This document shows positions 59,104-64,000 of a stretch of 64,000 bases of DNA, piece by piece. Made by a program: the position numbers and the translations under genes. Numbering within the stretch: position 1 is the stretch's first letter; the number at the start of each line of letters is the position of its first letter. The notes beneath the pieces are model-generated. The model did no database searches. It saw only the letters and a list, made by a program, of their open reading frames with translations, and had not been told where the DNA came from. The stretch covers positions 310,001 to 374,000 of the forward strand of contig NZ_JACJQO010000005.1 in NCBI RefSeq assembly GCF_014696715.1, written 5' to 3'. Origin of the DNA: Pseudanabaena sp. FACHB-2040 (GTDB taxonomy: Bacteria > Cyanobacteriota > Cyanobacteriia > Phormidesmidales > Phormidesmidaceae).

Positions 59104-60111
59104 ATGGGTAGTGCTTTAAAACGCTTCGCTCAGGTGGGCTGGCTAGCAGGGCTCAGTGCCTTGCTCTCTGCCTGTGATCTGCTGCTAGTAGCCTCGACCC
59201 AAATCCCGCTGCCTCCTTGTGTAAATGATGACTGCAACTGCAGTGACTTCAACAGCCAGGTTTTGGCTCAGGAAGTGCTCGATGCCTTTCCGGGCGATCC
59301 GTATCGATTGGATAGCGACGGCAATGGTCAAGCCTGCGAGAGCCTGCCGCCCCAAGCCGTCCCCTTTGATCCGCCAGGGGTACCTTCTAACAGCCCCCAT
59401 CTGTTGCTAGGCAACCCCAGCAACGCTAATAATGCCAATCCCAATAACTATCTGCTAGAGCGGCAGCAGTATGCGCTGGGATATGGGCGCGATCGCAACC
59501 TCACCCGCTGGGTTAGCTGGCAGCTCGATGCCGCCTGGCTGGGCAACACCCCGCGCCAAGACAACTTTCGGCCCGATGGGGCTTTGCCTCAAGGCTTTTA
59601 TCAGGTCACGCCCGACGACTACCGGGGCAGCGGCTACGACCGGGGCCACCTAGTGCCCTCTGCCGACCGCACTGCCAATGTCAAAGACAACACCGCCACG
59701 TTTTTAATGACCAATATCGTGCCCCAGGCCCCTGAGCATAACCGAGGCATTTGGCGGGCGCTGGAAGAGTATGAGCGCGATTTGGTCTACCAATACGACC
59801 GGGAACTGTACATCATCGCAGGCAGCTACGGCACGAAAGAAACGATTGGGCAGAGACAAAAGATTACGGTGCCCTCTCGCCTTTGGAAAGTGATTGTAGT
59901 GCTAGATCGGCCCGGCAGTGGTTTAGCAGGCATCAGCGAAGCGACTCAAATCATCGCGGTCGACATCCCAAACCAAAATATTTCAGACGAAGACTGGCGG
60001 CGCTACCAAACTTCAATCGACAGTATTGAGCTGGCGACAGGGCTAGATTTGCTCTCGAACGTGCCCGAGGCTGTTCAAGCTGCGATTGAATCTCAGACGA
60101 GCCAGGAATAG
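59104..60111 (+). CDS. nucA: Secreted NucA-type DNA/RNA nuclease with Excalibur-like domain
   Basis: This 335-residue lipoprotein has lipobox LLSAC (Cys24) and an Excalibur-like calcium-binding domain (residues ~44-80, DSDGNGQACES). The non-specific nuclease domain (~115-320) has the beta-beta-alpha-metal motif YDRGHLVPSADR (Arg180, His182) and LMTNIVPQAPEHNRGIW (Asn204). It is like Anabaena NucA, a periplasmic or secreted sugar-nonspecific nuclease. No NuiA-type inhibitor is seen nearby. The start is ATG at 59104. The stop touches the convergent HdeD-like stop. Confidence 0.9.
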   Translation: MGSALKRFAQVGWLAGLSALLSACDLLLVASTQIPLPPCVNDDCNCSDFNSQVLAQEVLDAFPGDPYRLDSDGNGQACESLPPQAVPFDPPGVPSNSPHLLLGNPSNANNANPNNYLLERQQYALGYGRDRNLTRWVSWQLDAAWLGNTPRQDNFRPDGALPQGFYQVTPDDYRGSGYDRGHLVPSADRTANVKDNTATFLMTNIVPQAPEHNRGIWRALEEYERDLVYQYDRELYIIAGSYGTKETIGQRQKITVPSRLWKVIVVLDRPGSGLAGISEATQIIAVDIPNQNISDEDWRRYQTSIDSIELATGLDLLSNVPEAVQAAIESQTSQE

Positions 60112-60657
60112 CTAACTACTTGAAAGGTTCTTGGCTGTAACACCAAAGAAAAGCAGCGCCAGACCATTTATCAAAAGCCCAACGCCTACCAAAATACCTA
60201 GCATCCAAGGCGCATTTAAGGGCCATTCAGACCAAATCAAAATTCCCAAAATAATCATGAGAATGCCGTTTGCCAAAAGCCATGGCCACCGGGAACTAGA
60301 CTTTAGCTGAAAAGCGAGAAAGACTCGAAAAACCCCGTCGAAAAAGAAGTAAACGCCTACAAATAAAGTCAGCGAGACTGCCCCTGCCCACGGGTCGGCC
60401 ACCAGCAAGATCCCAACGATTAGGGAAAACACGCTGAGCAGCAGACCGAGCACAATAGACCCGCTACTGCGGTGGTGCTGAAAGGTGTAAATGCCCTGAA
60501 TAACGCCGCCTAAAATAAACAGCCATCCCAGAAATAGCCCGGTCACAACCCCGGCCACTAGAGGACTTGCGATCGCAGCAATCCCCAAAAGAATTACCAA
60601 AACCCCCAGCACAATTGCCCATGTTGAGCTAGGCCCAATCTGGTTGCGGCTTGCCAT
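60112..60657 (-). CDS. HdeD-family membrane protein
   Basis: This 181-residue protein has six short hydrophobic spans in an even pattern (IVLGVLVILLGIAAIAS, GVVTGLFLGWLFILGGVIQG and so on). That is typical of HdeD/DUF308 proteins, linked in enterobacteria with acid resistance. Its role in cyanobacteria is unknown. It is one of several general-stress-like genes in this window. It ends next to nucA with no spacer and is monocistronic. Confidence 0.9.
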   Translation of the reverse strand: MASRNQIGPSSTWAIVLGVLVILLGIAAIASPLVAGVVTGLFLGWLFILGGVIQGIYTFQHHRSSGSIVLGLLLSVFSLIVGILLVADPWAGAVSLTLFVGVYFFFDGVFRVFLAFQLKSSSRWPWLLANGILMIILGILIWSEWPLNAPWMLGILVGVGLLINGLALLFFGVTAKNLSSS

Positions 60658-60698
60658 TATCTTTCTCCCAAAAGCCTACTGAAATGGCTGAAAATCTG

Positions 60699-60718
60699 CC
60701 TTAAAGAGAGCTTTAAGG
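60699..60718. repeat. Perfect 8-bp stem, 4-base loop
   Basis: CCTTAAAG-AGAG-CTTTAAGG is a perfect palindrome followed by GTTTTC. It is in the spacer between the HdeD and aldo/keto reductase genes and may be a weak terminator. Confidence 0.5.
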
Positions 60719-60873
60719 GTTTTCTCCGTCAGAACAGCCAATTTTTATCGAATTCTTACTCGCTTCCATCTTGTCTCTAATGGATTATCTATTCTTCTTC
60801 CTAAAGATAGAAGGAGGCATACTCTGGTGCTCAAGCTCTGCTGCTGTGGGTTAGGCAGAGCCTTTGGTGGGTA

Positions 60874-60894
60874 TGCCAATGTGGAGCATTGGCA
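60874..60894. repeat. Perfect 8-bp stem, 5-base loop
   Basis: TGCCAATG-TGGAG-CATTGGCA lies 11 bases after the aldo/keto reductase stop on the minus strand. No T-run follows, so it is a hairpin of unknown role. Confidence 0.5.
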
Positions 60895-60905
60895 CGAGAA
60901 CCTTG

Positions 60906-61931
60906 CTAGCGAGATTGAAAAATATTCTGCACCATCTTTTTGTCGCTCCTAGCCGCTAGCCGATCCAATTCGGCAACTTCGCCTTCGTCTAATTGCCAGC
61001 CCAGGGCACCCAGATTTTGCTCGGCCTGCTGCACTGTCTTAGCACCAGGAATAGGAATAGTGCCTTTGCAGATACACCAGTTGAGGGCGATTTGAGCTGG
61101 GGTTTTGTCGCGGCGGGTTGCGATCGCATTCATTCCCTCCAGCAACGGCTGAATGCCGGGGAGCAGCTGCCGAAATACTAGGCCTCGCAACCCCTTGGGC
61201 AGCGTTCCTCCCACCGCATATTTCCCGGTCAGCAGGCCCAGCCCCAGAGGACTGTAGGCAATCAGCCGAATACCTAGCTCATCACAGACCTTATCGAGTC
61301 TTAAGTCAGTCACCGGATAGGTCGAGAGCAAAGAATACTGCACCTGCAGCGTAGCAATGGGCACGCCTCTCGCCGCTAGCCGCTGGTGGGCTAACCTTAG
61401 CCGTTTCGGCCCAAAGTTCGACAGCCCCACGCCCTTAACCAATCCTTGCTCATAAAGATCGCCCAACCCATCTAGCAGGGCATTTTCCTGCCAGGGAGCA
61501 TAGTTAGCAGTAGACCAATGCATCTGCACCAGATCGACGGGGCGACCTAGCCGTTCTGCCGACGCCTTTCCTGCTTTTACCATTGCCCCACGGGTGAGCC
61601 GCCAGGGATAGGCTGCCAGCTTAGTAGCAATGCAGAGCCGCTCCTGATTTGACCCTGCATAGTCTTTAGCAAACTGTCCTAGCAGGCTCTCGCTGCGGCC
61701 ATTGAGCCGCCCAGTGCCGTAGGAGTCGCCCGTATCAAACAGAGTTACACCGCCGCTAACACAGCGATTAAAGACGGCCTGCAGTTCCTGATCCATGCTG
61801 GGATCGTAGCCCCACAGCAGGCGGTTGCCCCAGGCCCAGGTGCCGCAGCCCATCGGCGGCAACAGTAAGTTTCGGCTGACGATCGGGGTGGCTGGTGACG
61901 CGCTCACGGTCAGGTTCAGTCCTTTAATCAA
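60906..61931 (-). CDS. Aldo/keto reductase
   Basis: This 341-residue NADPH-dependent oxidoreductase has the TIM-barrel catalytic tetrad: Asp and Tyr in LFDTGDSYGTG, Lys in CIATKLAAYPW and His in LVQMHWSTAN. The NADPH-binding C-terminal part is IPIPGAKTVQQAEQN. The substrate is not known. It could reduce aldehydes formed under oxidative stress, but that is inference. The start is ATG at 61931. The next plus-strand gene starts 70 bases away. Confidence 0.92.
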   Translation of the reverse strand: MIKGLNLTVSASPATPIVSRNLLLPPMGCGTWAWGNRLLWGYDPSMDQELQAVFNRCVSGGVTLFDTGDSYGTGRLNGRSESLLGQFAKDYAGSNQERLCIATKLAAYPWRLTRGAMVKAGKASAERLGRPVDLVQMHWSTANYAPWQENALLDGLGDLYEQGLVKGVGLSNFGPKRLRLAHQRLAARGVPIATLQVQYSLLSTYPVTDLRLDKVCDELGIRLIAYSPLGLGLLTGKYAVGGTLPKGLRGLVFRQLLPGIQPLLEGMNAIATRRDKTPAQIALNWCICKGTIPIPGAKTVQQAEQNLGALGWQLDEGEVAELDRLAARSDKKMVQNIFQSR

Positions 61932-62001
61932 CTGGTCTTATCTTCTGTCAGCGAGGGGCACGTTGGCTACGAAAATCGCTGGATAGCGCTATAACAAAAG
62001 A

Positions 62002-63132
62002 ATGGCATCTCCTCAAGACAGCTTTATTTTCCTCTTTCTTGATGGGGTGGGTCTAGCGCCTGCCTCAGCTCAAAATCCCCTGGCCGCTGCCAATGCCATC
62101 CCCTATCTCACCTCCTTGCTAGGAATGCCGCTGATCCAGGGCTGCGACCAGCAAACCCCCACCCTTCTCTGCAAGCCAATTGATGCCTGCCTGGGGGTTC
62201 CTGGCCTGCCCCAGAGCGCCACAGGACAAACCTCCCTCTACACCGGACGCAACGCACCTGAATTTCGAGGGCAGCACCAGACAGGCTTTGCCAATGGCTC
62301 ACTGCGGCCACTCATCGAAGAATGGGGTCTGTTTAAGCGGGTACTGCAGCTAGGCGGCACCGCTACGATGGCAAACCTTTACTCGCCCCAGTATTTCGAG
62401 GCCATTGCCAACCGCCGCGTGCGCTACTCAGTCGGCACATTGCTCACCCTGACAGCGGGCCTGCCCTTTCGTATGCAGTACGAGTATGAGCAGGGCGAAG
62501 CCATTTTTTGGGATATCACGGGTGACTTTGCCCGCTATCGCGGCATTGCCGCTGCGCCCATTACCCCTCAAGAAGCAGGCAAACGCTTGGCAACCCTGGG
62601 AGGGCAATACACCGTAACCCTGTTTGAGAGCTACCTGACTGATTTTGCCGGACACGATCAGGACATTGACCAGGCGGTGCGAGTGCTGCAGCTCGTAGAC
62701 GCATTTTTAGAAAGCGTCATTACTCACCTACCGAGCCATGTAACGCTGGTTGTATCGAGCGACCACGGCAATCTAGAAGACCTCTCAACCAAAAAGCACA
62801 CCCTCAACCCAGTGCCCCTGCTGGTAGTCGGCAAAGCCGCAGCCGCGTTCCAGTCTGTCACCGACCTCACAGGCATCACCCCAACAATTCTTAGCCTGGT
62901 AGGACAGTCTCAAAGTGGGCCTGAAAAGTGGCAGAGCATCTTGCAAAGCCTACTAAAATCTTCTCTCCCTCCCTACAAAACTGCCTCATCCCCAGAGAAA
63001 AAAAGGGCCAAAAGCAGCTCAAAATCTCCCTTTTTAGGTGAAATTCGGCGGGGCTTTGCAGAGCAATTGGCCAACAACAAGCTACTCAAGCGCTCGCTCA
63101 ACCCTCTGGCAAAGACTGCGCCGCCTGAGTAA
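62002..63132 (+). CDS. Alkaline-phosphatase-superfamily metalloenzyme
   Basis: This 376-residue metalloenzyme resembles the PGM-independent/phosphopentomutase branch of the alkaline phosphatase superfamily. Metal ligands appear in IFLFLDGVGL (Asp), PQSATGQTSLYTG (Ser/Thr nucleophile), TDFAGHDQDID (Asp, His, Asp), VSSDHGNLED (Asp, His) and HTLNPVPLLV (His). The insert between metal sites is shorter than in real iPGM, so it is not a confident phosphoglycerate mutase. A hydrolase or transferase of another phosphoester is likely. The last ~50 residues are a basic tail (KKRAKSSSKSPF). The 3-prime end overlaps a convergent gene by 35 bases. Confidence 0.82.
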   Translation: MASPQDSFIFLFLDGVGLAPASAQNPLAAANAIPYLTSLLGMPLIQGCDQQTPTLLCKPIDACLGVPGLPQSATGQTSLYTGRNAPEFRGQHQTGFANGSLRPLIEEWGLFKRVLQLGGTATMANLYSPQYFEAIANRRVRYSVGTLLTLTAGLPFRMQYEYEQGEAIFWDITGDFARYRGIAAAPITPQEAGKRLATLGGQYTVTLFESYLTDFAGHDQDIDQAVRVLQLVDAFLESVITHLPSHVTLVVSSDHGNLEDLSTKKHTLNPVPLLVVGKAAAAFQSVTDLTGITPTILSLVGQSQSGPEKWQSILQSLLKSSLPPYKTASSPEKKRAKSSSKSPFLGEIRRGFAEQLANNKLLKRSLNPLAKTAPPE

Positions 63133-63406
63133 TTTGAGCCAGCACAGGCCCCAGCGCAGCAGCAGGAAGTCCTTGGTTAGGTTGCAAGGCAACAGCGCTC
63201 TCAACGTCTTCGTGCTCAACTTCAAAAAGAACAACGAAAATCGCACTGGGAATGAGCCGACGCAGCACTTTAACGTGTTCTTCGGCGGCACTGCGTTTGC
63301 GAAAACGGGCAACGGTAATGCGCTGGCAGTGGGGCAACAGACGGATGATGCACCAGGGATAAAGGCGTTCCCTGGAGGGGTCGCTTTGCGAATCGCGATA
63401 AACCAT
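63098..63406 (-). CDS. Small conserved cyanobacterial protein
   Basis: This 102-residue protein starts MVYRDSQSDPSRERLYPWCI and goes on with ARFRKRSAAEEHVKVLRRL. I recognise this as a short protein conserved in cyanobacteria with no known role. GGAG lies 6 bases upstream of the ATG at 63406. An in-frame longer version (from 63475) has no site. It has no signal peptide. The last codons overlap the convergent metalloenzyme gene. The opposite strand is also open there but is not protein-like. Confidence 0.75.
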   Translation of the reverse strand: MVYRDSQSDPSRERLYPWCIIRLLPHCQRITVARFRKRSAAEEHVKVLRRLIPSAIFVVLFEVEHEDVESAVALQPNQGLPAAALGPVLAQITQAAQSLPEG

Positions 63407-63654
63407 AGGGTTCTCCAAAAATGTAAGCAGGACAAGGGAGCGCAACGCTTGCACAGGCATCGCACAGCCGGACACCTTGCGAGATGCCCAGTCGCTTATT
63501 GGTTAGAGCGAAGGTTTTGTAAGAAACTAGGAAGGCACAGAAATCATTGCCTCCAGCGGTTTTCCTACCGGAGGTAAATCAAAGGCTTAGCTGTACCTGC
63601 ACTAATCCTCGTGCCAACTAAACAATTTGTCAATACGTCCTGTACAGCTTTGGT

Positions 63655-63897
63655 ATGGTAAGACGCTCACCCCCCAATCCAGGTCAAGACTCCGCATTGA
63701 AAAGGCTTCGGGAAGCGGCTGGGCTTTCCCAGCAGGAACTCGCCAGCCGTATTGGTGTGGGTGTGACCACCATCAGCCGCTGGGAACGTGGCGTCTCCCC
63801 TGCAATGTTGTCTGTCCCGCAAACGAAAGCCCTCTGCCGAGAACTGAGCTTATCAATCGAAGAACTCCCCGACGATTTTGGTCCTATTCAGGGATGA
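63655..63897 (+). CDS. XRE-family helix-turn-helix regulator
   Basis: This 80-residue protein is almost all one HTH domain (LKRLREAAGLSQQELASRIG then VGVTTISRWERGV), similar to the DNA-binding domain of XRE/Cro repressors. It has a short C-terminal helix and an acidic end, with no ligand or protease domain. Such minimal regulators can act as phage-like repressors, antitoxins or plasmid copy-number factors. No toxin gene is visible next to it in the window. The start is ATG at 63655. Confidence 0.82.
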   Translation: MVRRSPPNPGQDSALKRLREAAGLSQQELASRIGVGVTTISRWERGVSPAMLSVPQTKALCRELSLSIEELPDDFGPIQG

Positions 63898-63967
63898 AGG
63901 CAGGAGATAGATTTCTCGCCTTGCAGGGCAAAGTATAGGGACAACAACGGGATTGCTTTAAGCTGTC

Positions 63968-64000
63968 ATGGCAAAATCAAGCAGTCAAGCTGGGAAAAGC
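63968..64000 (+). CDS. Start of a hypothetical gene, cut by the window edge
   Basis: An ATG at 63968 opens a frame of 11 codons (MAKSSSQAGKS) to the end of the window. No strong ribosome site is seen. The Lys/Ser-rich start is typical of many N-termini. It may follow the XRE regulator as a second gene, but nothing more can be said. Confidence 0.35.
   Translation, partial: MAKSSSQAGKS

Noticed and set aside
63038-63577. Plus-strand frame of 179 codons across 63.0-63.6 kb
   Set aside because: It runs antisense to the small conserved protein, which has a ribosome site and cyanobacterial-type sequence. The plus-strand text is not protein-like.

Overview
The window comes from a cyanobacterial chromosome. 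The palindrome GCGATCGC (the cyanobacterial HIP1 octamer) recurs dozens of times inside and between genes. The gene set includes a Psb28-family photosystem II protein, a nickel superoxide dismutase with its maturation protease, a vMAP-type STAND WD40 protein and several small proteins seen mainly in cyanobacteria. GC content is moderate to high and genes are dense. The overall look fits a filamentous Leptolyngbya/Nodosilinea-like lineage, but that placement is inference. I found no rRNA, no convincing tRNA, no CRISPR array, no integrase and no transposase.

Layout. 1-9.2 kb: envelope and housekeeping genes, namely a large membrane protein, a SIMPL-domain protein, an endonuclease/exonuclease/phosphatase-fold protein, a DUF389 membrane protein, an HPP membrane protein coupled to a peroxiredoxin-like protein, and an orphan ATP-grasp ligase. 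9.2-23.4 kb: a DUF6918-like protein, a 16-cysteine copper-storage-type protein, an SH3 protein, an alpha/beta hydrolase, a large anchored repeat protein, a two-gene AddAB-like helicase-nuclease operon (14.0-20.0 kb), a cupin, a pentapeptide-repeat membrane protein and 5-formyl-THF cyclo-ligase. 23.6-43.7 kb: a vMAP/STAND/WD40 protein, GltS, an OmpR-type regulator, Psb28, an epimerase, a Ser/Thr kinase, an exopolyphosphatase, an orphan ParA, TsaE overlapping an EVE-domain protein, manganese catalase and several unknowns.

43.7-52.1 kb is the accessory part. Six consecutive minus-strand genes (44441-49808) carry typical cassette cargo: a PARG/macro-like unknown, a TrmH-type methylase, a pentapeptide protein, DUF3592, a GNAT and a methyltransferase. 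Several end in, or just before, attC-like heptamers, and four directly oriented copies of an ~84-bp palindromic element lie beside those boundaries. A full-length attC-like site (50042-50142) and a short ORF follow. After them come a gene-poor stretch, a small gene with a frame problem behind a strong hairpin, and a four-copy ~84-bp tandem repeat. I read this as a relic or sedentary integron-like cassette region that has lost, or lies away from, its integrase.

52.1-64 kb: a polyamine operon (fused AdoMet decarboxylase-spermidine synthase, then an agmatinase-family enzyme), a truncated Uma2 gene, an FAD amine oxidase, RsmE, the sodN-sodX pair separated by three different palindromic repeats, a secreted NucA-type nuclease, HdeD, an aldo/keto reductase, an alkaline-phosphatase-superfamily enzyme, a small conserved protein and a short XRE regulator.

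Functional themes are oxidative stress (NiSOD, Mn catalase, peroxiredoxin-like protein), DNA end processing (AddAB-like), polyamine synthesis, and a cassette/repeat hot spot.
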